Shown in pieces: positions 1 to 6,251 of a stretch of DNA of 8,801 bases. How positions within the stretch are numbered: position 1 is the first letter of the stretch; each line of letters starts with the position of its first letter. The DNA is taken from assembly GCA_945889565.1 (NCBI GenBank), contig CAMDBZ010000062.1, positions 1 to 8,801 on the forward strand. Reading direction: 5' to 3'. Under the pieces are notes generated by a model. That model was not told the DNA's origin. It saw only the letters and a program-made list of their open reading frames with translations, and made no database searches. Source of the DNA: Thermoflexus hugenholtzii JAD2 (lineage in GTDB: Bacteria; Chloroflexota; Dehalococcoidia; UBA2979). Position numbers and translations under genes: made by a program.

Positions 1-277
1 GGGCCTAGCGGCGACGCCCGGGCCCGGGGGGCAGCCACAGCCGGGCGGGCAGCCGCAGCCCGGCGGCACGCCACAGCCGGGGGGGGCGGGCGCGGGTCAG
101 CCGGCGAGCCCGGCCGACCGCGCGGCCGCGGAGGCGGCGCTGGCGCAGGCGCTGGAGGGGCTGGCGGACGGGGTGTCGCTTGAGGAGGCGCTGGCGATCC
201 TCGACCGCGCGCGGCGCCTGAGCGAGCTCGGCAACCTGGACCGCGGGGGGCGCGGCGGGGACCCGAACGACCGCTAG
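1..277 (+). CDS. C-terminal fragment of an unrecognised protein with Gly-Gln-Pro repeats (5' end outside window)
   Basis: An open frame runs from the left edge (first full codon at base 2) to a TAG at 275-277, giving 91 visible residues with no plausible in-frame start, so the gene begins upstream of the window. Visible residues 10-28 are three copies of a six-residue unit (GQPQPG, GQPQPG, GTPQPG) within a Gly/Pro-rich, probably disordered stretch. After it comes an Ala/Leu/Glu-rich segment (about residues 40-78) that should form two or three helices, including EEALAILDRARRLSEL, and then a charged Gly/Arg/Asp tail. The amino-acid pattern (low-complexity linker, then an amphipathic helical end) looks like real coding sequence. 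No family is recognised and no function is proposed. It ends 21 bases before the convergent stop of the transglutaminase-like gene. Confidence 0.6.
   Translation, partial: GLAATPGPGGQPQPGGQPQPGGTPQPGGAGAGQPASPADRAAAEAALAQALEGLADGVSLEEALAILDRARRLSELGNLDRGGRGGDPNDR
29..85 (+). repeat. Three tandem 18-bp coding repeats (Gly-Gln-Pro-Gln-Pro-Gly)
   Basis: Three consecutive 18-base units (29-46, 47-64, 65-82) followed by a partial fourth encode GQPQPG, GQPQPG and GTPQPG. The copies differ mainly at third codon positions, apart from one Gln to Thr change, so the peptide is conserved more than the DNA. This is consistent with a selected low-complexity linker in the partial protein rather than a recent DNA slippage event. 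Confidence 0.75.
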
Positions 278-298
278 CGGCGGAGCGGGGCGGAGCGG

Positions 299-2620
299 TT
301 AGCGCGGGTGGGCGCGCTCCAGCCAGAGCAGCCGGCGGACGGCGCGCCGCAGCAGGCGGTCGCGCGCGCGGGTGTACAGGCCATCGAGGCGCTCGTCATC
401 CGCAACGCGGGGGCGGCTGGGGTCGCCGTAGCGCGCGGTGACGTACGCACGGGCGAGCGGGGTGAAGTCGACGCGGGGGCGTACGAGGGCGCTGAGACGC
501 GCGGCCGCCTCGAGCGGTGTCGCCTCCGGGCGCGGTGCGAGGCCGGCCCAGGCCGCGAAGAGCTGCAGCTTGGCCCAGCGGCGCGCGTCCGGGGGGAGGC
601 GGCGGAAGGCGCTGTCCCAGGCGAAGCGAGCGCCCGCGCCGCCGACGAGCAGCAGCGCGGCGGCGGCGACGAGCCAGCCGAGCAGCCTGGCGACGAGACT
701 CGTGTCGCTGGCGTCCGCGGTGGCGCCGTCCGACACGACGTCGACGACGCCGGGTTGCATGAGCTCGTCGGGCAGCGGGCCGTCCTCCGGGTTCAGGGAC
801 TCGCCCTGGGGAGCGTCCAGGAACGCGGAGTCGTCGCCAGCGCGCACGAGCTGGCCGCGCCCCGGGGTCGGGTTGAAGTCGACCCAGCCGAACGCGGGGA
901 AGTAGACCTGGGTCCACGCCCAGGAGCGTTGCTCGCTGACGGTGAACAGCCTGGTCACGGGGTCGCGGTCCGCCTCATCGAGGGCGAAGCCGACGGCGAC
1001 ACGCGCGGGCACGCCGAGCGTGCGCAGCAGCACGGCCATCGCGGAGGCGTGGTAGTCGAAGTAACCGCGCCGCGCGTCGAACAGGAAGTACGCGACAGCG
1101 TCGCGGCGCGGGGGGCGCTGGCCGATCTTCAGGTCGTACGGGTAGTTCGCGCGCAGGTACTCCTCCACGCGCGCGGCCATGATGTAGGGCACGCGATCGC
1201 CGCGCGTGATCTGCTGCGCGAGCGTGGCGATTTCCGGGGGCAGGTTGTCGGGCAGCTGCAGGTAGCGCGCGCGCACCCACGGGGGGTAATCCGGCGACGC
1301 GGTGACCAGGCGGTCGATGGTGGCGGCGGAGATCGTGCCGACGGTGGCGTAGCGGCGGCCGTCGGCGAGGGCGCTGCCCGGCGCGAGCGCGAGCACGTCC
1401 TCGAGCGCGGCGCTCGTGAGCAGGTCCGCGTTGCGGTCGTCGGTGGCGAGCGGATCGCCGAAGGTGAGCAGGCGCTGGCGGCCGACGGGCTCGATCACCT
1501 CGACGGTCGCTTTGGCGGGCAGGCGGAACTGCGCGCGGGTGAGCGGCGTGCCGAAGCTCGCGGCGTCGACGGTGGTGCCGGGCAGCGCGTGGCCGCGCGC
1601 GTCGGTGAGCTTCCAGCCGGCGGAGGTGTACTCGTCGTAGACGGCGCCGCGCAGGTACATCGCCTCGTCGGCCTGGACGCGCAGCAGCGGGTCGGCGTCG
1701 AGCGAGATGCTGCCCTGTAGCGGCAGCACGTCGTCGAACTTGTGCAGGCCGACGGAGTCCTTCGAGCCGACGCCGATGAAGAGCCGGCCGACGCGATCGA
1801 CGCGGTCGTTGACGGGTGCGAGCGCGCGTTCCCAGACGGTTGAGACGGGACCGAGGTTGTTGGCGGTGGGGACGATCCACGCGGCGACGACGAGCCCGAG
1901 GCCGACGACGCTGGCGAGCCACAGCACTTCGAGGGAGAGCAGCGGCGGCGCATCGGCGCGGTCGCCCTGCCACGCCTCAATGGTGCGCACGAGGTGGAGC
2001 CGCGCGAACAGCAGGATCGCGGCGAAGAGGAAGACGATGAACTCGGCGGAGGGCTGCCCGGGCAGGTAGGAGATGTTGGTAAGCAGCGCGACGCCGCCGG
2101 GGACGAGCGCGATCCAGGCGTTGCGCCAGCGCACGATCGCCCAGGCCGCGAGGTACGCGAGCAGCCACGACGCGAACGTGACGAGCAGCACGAACGGGAG
2201 CGGGTCCGTGGAGACGTTGCCCTCGCGCAGCGCGTCGACCCAGGCGCCGTTCCGCGCCCAGAGCTCGGACCAGCGCGCGACGACGCCGCTGTCGACGAGC
2301 GGTGCGGCGAGCCGCATGGTGTGCATGACCATGCCGAGCACGAGCACGGCGCCGGCCGCGACGCCGAGCAGGTACAGCCCCCACCCCGACGCGCGGGTGC
2401 GCGCGAGCAGCCAGCCGGAGCCGAGGCCGAGCATCGCGGCGACGCCGAGCGACGGCATCTCACCGACCCAGTCCGCGCGCTCGATCGATACGACCACGGC
2501 GAGCAGCGCGATGAGCACGAGCGAGAAGGTGAGCAGCTCTTCCCAGCCGCCGCGCAGCCCCTTCGACAGTGCTGTGTGGGGCGCGGGCGCGGGGCGGAGC
2601 GCGGCGGGGGTGGTGGTCAC
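299..2620 (-). CDS. TgpA-like multi-span membrane protein with a catalytically dead transglutaminase-fold domain and DUF4129-like tail
   Basis: This encodes 773 residues from a GTG at 2618-2620 that overlaps the DUF58 stop by 4 bases (GTGA). The start is chosen for that coupling, because the frame stays open further upstream only as an antisense-style shadow of DUF58. About seven membrane segments lie near residues 29-46, 57-73, 80-99, 142-163, 168-186, 192-210 and 232-250. A large extracytoplasmic part (about 252-640) follows, with a transglutaminase-like core at about 476-590. One more span (641-664) leads to a basic, helical cytoplasmic tail resembling DUF4129. The core keeps family landmarks (ARRGYF, ASAMAVLLR, GVPARVAVGF, FGWVDFNPTPG), but the positions expected for Cys, His and Asp are Phe521, Trp567 and Asn583, and the whole protein has no cysteine. 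The family is normally linked to envelope or peptide cross-linking or hydrolysis. Here a structural, binding or scaffold role in the MoxR/DUF58 module is inferred. Length is usual for the family, and there is no frameshift or decay. Confidence 0.9.
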   Translation of the reverse strand: MTTTPAALRPAPAPHTALSKGLRGGWEELLTFSLVLIALLAVVVSIERADWVGEMPSLGVAAMLGLGSGWLLARTRASGWGLYLLGVAAGAVLVLGMVMHTMRLAAPLVDSGVVARWSELWARNGAWVDALREGNVSTDPLPFVLLVTFASWLLAYLAAWAIVRWRNAWIALVPGGVALLTNISYLPGQPSAEFIVFLFAAILLFARLHLVRTIEAWQGDRADAPPLLSLEVLWLASVVGLGLVVAAWIVPTANNLGPVSTVWERALAPVNDRVDRVGRLFIGVGSKDSVGLHKFDDVLPLQGSISLDADPLLRVQADEAMYLRGAVYDEYTSAGWKLTDARGHALPGTTVDAASFGTPLTRAQFRLPAKATVEVIEPVGRQRLLTFGDPLATDDRNADLLTSAALEDVLALAPGSALADGRRYATVGTISAATIDRLVTASPDYPPWVRARYLQLPDNLPPEIATLAQQITRGDRVPYIMAARVEEYLRANYPYDLKIGQRPPRRDAVAYFLFDARRGYFDYHASAMAVLLRTLGVPARVAVGFALDEADRDPVTRLFTVSEQRSWAWTQVYFPAFGWVDFNPTPGRGQLVRAGDDSAFLDAPQGESLNPEDGPLPDELMQPGVVDVVSDGATADASDTSLVARLLGWLVAAAALLLVGGAGARFAWDSAFRRLPPDARRWAKLQLFAAWAGLAPRPEATPLEAAARLSALVRPRVDFTPLARAYVTARYGDPSRPRVADDERLDGLYTRARDRLLRRAVRRLLWLERAHPR

Positions 2621-3870
2621 GGCGCGCCGCCCGCGGCGACCTCGGACCCGGCGGCGAGCACGCGGCCGATGTCGTCGGAGCGCTTGATCGTGTAGGTATA
2701 GACGCCGCCCGCCGCGAGCGTGCCGTAGATATCGAGCGCGCTCGGCGCGGGCGCGTACGTCTCGGCCTCGAGCAGCACGGCGGCGACTTTCACGCCACGG
2801 CTCTGGAGGCTCATCATCGCCATCACCCAGGCGTCGTCGGTGGACGGGGTGACGACGACGACGGTGGTGTGGCGGCCGAAGCGACGCGACTCCTCGAGCA
2901 GCAAGCTCGCGAGCGGCACGTCGCCCGAGGCGCGCGCGAGGGCGAGCGTTTCGAGTATGCGCGTGTAGTGGTTCGCGCCGCGGTCCGGCTCGTCGACACG
3001 CAGGTCGCTGCCGAACGTGATCAGCCCGACCGTGCGGTTGGCCGCAATGAAGTAGCGGGCGATCGAGGCGGCGATGGTGACGGCTGCCTCCTCGGTGCCC
3101 TCGAGGTCCTCGCCGACGTGCGCGGTCTGCTGCATGTCCAGCACGATCCAGACGTCGGAGGCGGGGTCGAGCTCGAACAGCTTGACCATGAGGTTGCCGG
3201 TGCGCGCGGTGGCGGGCCAGTGGATGCGGTTGTAGGAGTCGCCCGGTGCGTAGGGGCGCAGCCCGGCGACGTTGGGGGTGACGTTCTGGGTGCGGCGGCG
3301 GAAGCGGCCGTCGCCGGGCAGGTTCGCGGGCGGGATGTAGAAGTTCGGCAGCTCGGGCGCGTTCGGGTAGACGAGCACGGAGACCGGCTGACCGAAGGTG
3401 CGGCGGAAGCGGAAGAAGCCGAACGGGTCCGTGGCGGTGATCGCTAGCGGGCCGAGCTCGTAGAGGCCGCGGCGCAGCGCGGGCGTGTCGTAGTGCCACG
3501 CCTCGACGCCCTTCGCGCCGAGCGTGATCACGCGGCGCGCGCGATGGCCGGGCAGCGATGAGCGGTCCTCGACCTCGAGCCAGACTTTCGGCAGCCGCGA
3601 CGTGGAGCGCACGACGATGCGTCCGTGCAGCGATTGGCCCTGAGACACGCGCGGCGTGCGTCGTTGCACGTCGACGTCGAGGCCGTCGATCATCGAGCGG
3701 GTCCACAGGTAGACGACGGGCACGACGAACAGCACGACGTACGCGAGCCGGAAGAGCAGCCAGAAGCCGGTGGCGAAGCCCACGACCACGCAGATGCCGG
3801 CGAGCAGCAGCGCCATCGCGACGTTGGGGTAGCGGCGCGTCCAGGCGCGGAAGCGGCGGAGTGCAGTCAT
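2617..3870 (-). CDS. DUF58 family protein with two N-terminal membrane spans
   Basis: This 417-residue protein starts at ATG 3868-3870. The N-terminus is basic (MTALRRFRAWTRRYP), followed by two hydrophobic segments at about residues 17-36 and 38-56. A beta-rich region comes next, and then the DUF58 signature at 204-218 (LRPYAPGDSYNRIHW) with a basic ATAR motif just after it. The C-terminal part has a vWA-like fold beginning VWIVLDMQQT (Asp245). The usual metal-ion site of vWA domains is DxSxS; here it reads DMQQT, so classical MIDAS metal binding is doubtful. DUF58 proteins have no settled biochemical role but are regularly encoded next to MoxR ATPases. The gene lies 69 bases downstream of the moxR-type stop and overlaps the next gene by 4 bases, so the three are probably one transcript. 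No strong Shine-Dalgarno sequence is visible before this ATG. Length is normal for the family. Confidence 0.93.
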   Translation of the reverse strand: MTALRRFRAWTRRYPNVAMALLLAGICVVVGFATGFWLLFRLAYVVLFVVPVVYLWTRSMIDGLDVDVQRRTPRVSQGQSLHGRIVVRSTSRLPKVWLEVEDRSSLPGHRARRVITLGAKGVEAWHYDTPALRRGLYELGPLAITATDPFGFFRFRRTFGQPVSVLVYPNAPELPNFYIPPANLPGDGRFRRRTQNVTPNVAGLRPYAPGDSYNRIHWPATARTGNLMVKLFELDPASDVWIVLDMQQTAHVGEDLEGTEEAAVTIAASIARYFIAANRTVGLITFGSDLRVDEPDRGANHYTRILETLALARASGDVPLASLLLEESRRFGRHTTVVVVTPSTDDAWVMAMMSLQSRGVKVAAVLLEAETYAPAPSALDIYGTLAAGGVYTYTIKRSDDIGRVLAAGSEVAAGGAP

Positions 3871-3939
3871 CGCAAGCCGCCAGGGCGGCGCGGGGTGGTC
3901 ACGCGTGGCCGTCGTGGCAGCGGCGCGAGGTCATCGGGC

Positions 3940-4896
3940 TCAGGCGCCGCCGCGTGCGCGGGCGCCAGGCACGGGCACGCGGCCGATGCAGTCGTCGACG
4001 ACCTGCGCGCTGTCGACGTTGCGGACGCGGGCGCCCGGGCTGACGATCACGCGGTGGCCGAGCGTGGCGTACGCGAGCAGCTTGACGTCGTCCGGCTGCA
4101 CGAAGTCCCGTCCGTCGAGCATGGCGAAGGCCTGCGTGGCACGCATGAGCGCGAGCGAGCCGCGCGGCGAGGCGCCGAGGTAGACGGACTCGTGCTCGCG
4201 CGTCGCGTTCACGAGCGTGACGATGTACTGCTTGATCAGCGGGTCGATGTAGATCGAGCGCACGGCGGCCTGCAACTCCAGCACCTCGGAGGAGTTCGTG
4301 ACCTGCGCGAGCGATTCGATGGGGTGGCCGCCCTGCTGCGCGTCCATGATCAGCACCTCGTCTGTGGGCGAGGGGTAGCCGAGGTGGATGCGCATGAGGA
4401 AGCGGTCCAGCTGCGCCTCGGGGAGGGGGAAGGTGCCCTCGTACTCGATGGGGTTCTGGGTAGCCATCACCATGAACGGGTCGGGGACGGGGTGCGTCAC
4501 GCCATCGACGGTGATCTGGCGCTCCTCCATCGCTTCGAGCAGCGCGGACTGGGTCTTGGGGGTGGCGCGGTTGATCTCGTCGGTGAGCACGACCTGGGCC
4601 ATGAGCGGGCCGGGGCGGAACTCGAAGTCCCGCGTGGCCTGGTTGAAGACGGAGACGCCGGTGACGTCCGAGGGCAGCAGGTCCGGGGTGAACTGGATGC
4701 GCTGGAAGCTGCACCCGGTGGAACGCGCGAGCGCGCGGGCGAGCATGGTCTTGCCGACGCCCGGGACGTCCTCGATCAGCAGGTGGCCGCGGGCGAGCAG
4801 GCAGACGAGCGCGAGGCGCGTCTCGTGTGCCTTGCCGACGATCACGCGATCAACGTTCGCGTGGATACGGTCGGCAACGACGCGGGGCTCTTCCAC
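3940..4896 (-). CDS. MoxR-type AAA+ ATPase
   Basis: This 318-residue protein is a MoxR-family ATPase. Such enzymes are cytoplasmic ring-forming chaperones that use ATP hydrolysis to mature or activate partner proteins, often of the vWA type. Visible motifs are Walker A (EDVPGVGKT, residues 42-50), Walker B (VVLTDEIN, 102-109), sensor 1 (MATQNP, 144-149), the arginine-finger region (PEAQLDRFLMR, 159-169) and a sensor-2-like GASPRG further on; all look intact. The start is taken as GTG 4894-4896 because a GGAGG lies 7 bases before it and the protein then begins at the usual distance from the DRVIVGK segment. An ATG at 4978-4980 would add 28 Arg/Ala-rich residues, but it sits at or before the predicted transcription start. 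It is the first gene of the MoxR-DUF58-transglutaminase-like operon, and its likely client is the DUF58 protein or the membrane partner (inference). Confidence 0.94.
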   Translation of the reverse strand: MEEPRVVADRIHANVDRVIVGKAHETRLALVCLLARGHLLIEDVPGVGKTMLARALARSTGCSFQRIQFTPDLLPSDVTGVSVFNQATRDFEFRPGPLMAQVVLTDEINRATPKTQSALLEAMEERQITVDGVTHPVPDPFMVMATQNPIEYEGTFPLPEAQLDRFLMRIHLGYPSPTDEVLIMDAQQGGHPIESLAQVTNSSEVLELQAAVRSIYIDPLIKQYIVTLVNATREHESVYLGASPRGSLALMRATQAFAMLDGRDFVQPDDVKLLAYATLGHRVIVSPGARVRNVDSAQVVDDCIGRVPVPGARARGGA

Positions 4897-4902
4897 CCCC
4901 AC

Positions 4903-4909
4903 TCCCTCC
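4903..4909 (-). promoter_or_regulatory. Shine-Dalgarno sequence that decides the moxR-type start
   Basis: On the minus strand a GGAGG-containing purine run lies 7 bases before GTG 4894-4896 and only 2 bases before the other in-frame GTG (4900-4902). Normal spacing favours the more downstream GTG. No comparable site precedes ATG 4978-4980. Confidence 0.6.
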
Positions 4910-4981
4910 GCGGTGCGGCGCGCGGCCGCGTCCAGTCGTGCGCTGCGCTGGAATGCGCCGCGCGCGGCCCTCAGGCGCATC

Positions 4982-5008
4982 AGTATAGCAACGCGGCGGG
5001 CGCGTCCA
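4982..5008 (-). promoter_or_regulatory. Predicted sigma70-type promoter (extended -10) for the MoxR operon
   Basis: The minus strand reads TGCTATACT at 4990-4982: a near-consensus -10 (TATACT) preceded by the TG of an extended -10. A partial -35 match (TGGACG, 5008-5003) sits 15 bases upstream, which is short, but an extended -10 tolerates a poor -35. This is one of the few AT-rich spots in a very GC-rich window. Transcription would begin near 4975, giving a leader of about 80 bases before GTG 4896. Confidence 0.55.
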
Positions 5009-5028
5009 GCGGATTGCGCGAGCGCGGC

Positions 5029-5034
5029 TAGACT
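5029..5034 (+). promoter_or_regulatory. Possible -10 element for the M23 peptidase gene
   Basis: TAGACT matches four of six positions of the TATAAT consensus and lies 24 bases before the ATG at 5059. It would give a leader of about 18 bases containing the ribosome binding site. No convincing -35 is seen at 16-18 bases, so the assignment is weak and rests mainly on position in the divergent intergenic region. Confidence 0.35.
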
Positions 5035-5048
5035 GATGGCTGTTCGCG

Positions 5049-5054
5049 AAGGAG
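5049..5054 (+). promoter_or_regulatory. Shine-Dalgarno sequence of the M23 peptidase gene
   Basis: AAGGAG is followed 4 bases later by ATG 5059 and 10 bases later by a second in-frame ATG at 5065. It supports a start at one of these two codons, which differ by two residues; the choice does not affect the signal sequence. It is the clearest Shine-Dalgarno match in the window. Confidence 0.7.
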
Positions 5055-5058
5055 AGCG

Positions 5059-6126
5059 ATGACGATGGGACGCGAACGCCCGGGCGCGCCGCGGTGGCGG
5101 CGGCGGGCGGTGCTGGCGCTGGGCGGCGGCGCAGCGGTGGGCGTGCCGCTCGCGGTCGCACTCGCGGCGCGCGGGGGCGCGCCATCGCGCGCCGCCGACG
5201 GCGCGGTGCTGCTCGCGGGCGAAGACGGTGCGCCGGTGGCGCCGCGCCCCGCGGGGACGGGGCCCGCGCGCACCTCGACGCCGACCGCGACCGCGAGCCC
5301 GACGCCTGTGCCCACGCCGGTCGCGCTTGCGCTGGAGCTGGCGCCGGGGGCGGAGGTCGGCATCGGCGAGACGCTGCGCGTGCGCGCGCGTGTGCCGGGC
5401 GCGGCATCGGCGACGCTGGCGTTTCGCGGCGCGGCGTACCGCGCGGTGGTGGGCGCCGACGGGGTGATCTGGGCGGTGCTCGGCGTGCCGCTCGATGAGC
5501 AGCCGGCGGAGCACGAGCTGGTCGCACGCGCGCTGTCGGCCTCGGGCGCGGTCGTGGGGACGGGCGCGGCGCGGGTGGCGGTGGTGACAGTGGAGCGGCC
5601 TGTCGACTACCTGCAGCTGACGGCGGACCAGGCGTCCGTGCTGACGCCGGAGGCGGCGGCGCGGGAGAGCGCGCTGCGGGCGGCGCAGTTCTCGGCGTTC
5701 GATGGCGCGCCGCGGTGGCACGGCCCGTTCCTGCAGCCGACGACGGGGTCGTTCACGACGCGCTTCGGGCAGGGGCGCTCGATCAACGGCGGCCCGATCG
5801 GCGGCTTCCACACGGGGCTGGACATCGGCGCGCCGGAAGGCACGCCGGTGGTCGCGACAGCCGACGGGCGCGTGGCGTGGGTGGGCCCGATGCCGATCCG
5901 CGGCAACTCAGTGCTGCTGGACCATGGCGGCGGTGTGAAGAGCGGCTACCACCATCTTTCGGCGACGCACGTGGTGGAGGGCGAGTTCGTGGCGCTGGGC
6001 ACGCCGATCGGGCTCGTCGGCGCGACGGGGCTGGTGACCGGCCCCCATTTGCACTGGGAGGTCACGCTGTGGGGCGTGAACGTGGAGCCGCTGACGTGGA
6101 CGCGCGAGGAGTTCGGGCCTGCCTAG
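5059..6126 (+). CDS. Exported M23 (LytM-type) zinc metallopeptidase
   Basis: This 355-residue protein belongs to the M23 family, whose zinc peptidases cut peptide bonds in peptidoglycan or, when inactive, regulate other wall hydrolases. The N-terminus (residues 1-37) is a signal or anchor: an Arg-rich stretch (RWRRRAVLAL, 12-21) and then a hydrophobic segment. The RR-x-x-L pattern makes Tat export possible. A Thr/Pro-rich linker (about 70-87) leads to an Ig-like beta domain (about 88-180), then the catalytic domain (about 230-350). All ligand and catalytic positions are present: His251 and Asp255 in FHTGLDIG, His299 in YHHLS, and His330/His332 in GPHLHWE. It should therefore be an active enzyme at the cell surface. 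It is a monocistronic gene divergent from the MoxR operon and convergent with rsmE. Confidence 0.93.
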   Translation: MTMGRERPGAPRWRRRAVLALGGGAAVGVPLAVALAARGGAPSRAADGAVLLAGEDGAPVAPRPAGTGPARTSTPTATASPTPVPTPVALALELAPGAEVGIGETLRVRARVPGAASATLAFRGAAYRAVVGADGVIWAVLGVPLDEQPAEHELVARALSASGAVVGTGAARVAVVTVERPVDYLQLTADQASVLTPEAAARESALRAAQFSAFDGAPRWHGPFLQPTTGSFTTRFGQGRSINGGPIGGFHTGLDIGAPEGTPVVATADGRVAWVGPMPIRGNSVLLDHGGGVKSGYHHLSATHVVEGEFVALGTPIGLVGATGLVTGPHLHWEVTLWGVNVEPLTWTREEFGPA

Positions 6127-6134
6127 GTCACTCG

Positions 6135-6156
6135 CCGTGACGGGCACGGGTCACGG
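6135..6156. terminator. Hairpin between convergent M23 and rsmE genes, possible bidirectional terminator
   Basis: A perfect 7-bp inverted repeat (CCGTGAC at 6135-6141, GTCACGG at 6150-6156) encloses an 8-base loop, 8 bases after the M23 stop. The symmetrical stem can form in transcripts from either side. No T-run follows on either strand, so intrinsic termination would be weak; a transcript-end or stability role is a guess. An additional GTCAC copy at 6127-6131 can pair with GTGAC at 6137-6141 as an alternative 5-bp stem. The rest of the gap (6157-6251) shows no gene or clear signal. Confidence 0.4.
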
Positions 6157-6251
6157 GTCGTTGGCGTGTGCGAGCGGGCCGGAGCCGTCCACATCGCTCG
6201 CGCCATTCGAGGATGGACGCAGACGGAATCGCCCCACGAGCGCTGTGCGCC

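Larger units (their letters stand above)
4897..5058. other. Divergent intergenic control region (MoxR operon / M23 peptidase)
   Basis: These 162 bases separate the chosen starts of the two divergent units. They contain the predicted minus-strand promoter, the weak plus-strand -10, both ribosome binding sites, and an 8-bp palindrome TTCGCGAA (5043-5050) that overlaps the start of the plus-strand Shine-Dalgarno sequence. The close, back-to-back promoters would allow shared regulation of envelope genes, but no known operator is recognised. Confidence 0.5.

Noticed and set aside
29..85. Short tandem repeats as a possible CRISPR or other non-coding repeat array
   Set aside because: The units are 18 bp, contiguous without spacers, in frame, and vary mostly at third codon positions. 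They are a coding low-complexity linker.
278..298. Terminator between the two convergent 3' ends at the left
   Set aside because: The 21 bases contain only a direct GGCGGAGCGG-like repetition, with no inverted repeat or T-run.
308..1720. A 470-codon open frame on the plus strand opposite the transglutaminase-like gene, and similar long antisense frames at 3625-5031 and 7202-8008
   Set aside because: Very high GC makes stop codons rare in every frame. The translations are Gly/Ala/Arg/Val/Glu-rich with no domain signatures, while the opposite strands carry recognised proteins.
2621..3706. The transglutaminase-like frame stays open upstream to 3706, giving an apparent 1135-residue fusion protein
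   Set aside because: The extra 362 residues are Arg/Ala/His-rich, lack any fold signature and lie over the DUF58 gene in another frame, which is clearly the coding one. The GTGA overlap gives a natural start at 2620.
3871..3939. A possible small gene or promoter in the 69-base gap between the MoxR-type and DUF58 genes
   Set aside because: No start with a ribosome binding site, no -10-like AT-rich stretch and no hairpin was seen. It is most likely an operon spacer.
4981..5811. The MoxR frame stays open upstream to 5811, giving an apparent 623-residue protein
   Set aside because: The extension is antisense to the well-supported M23 gene, is low-complexity Arg/Ala-rich, and crosses the predicted promoter. 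It is a GC-content artefact.
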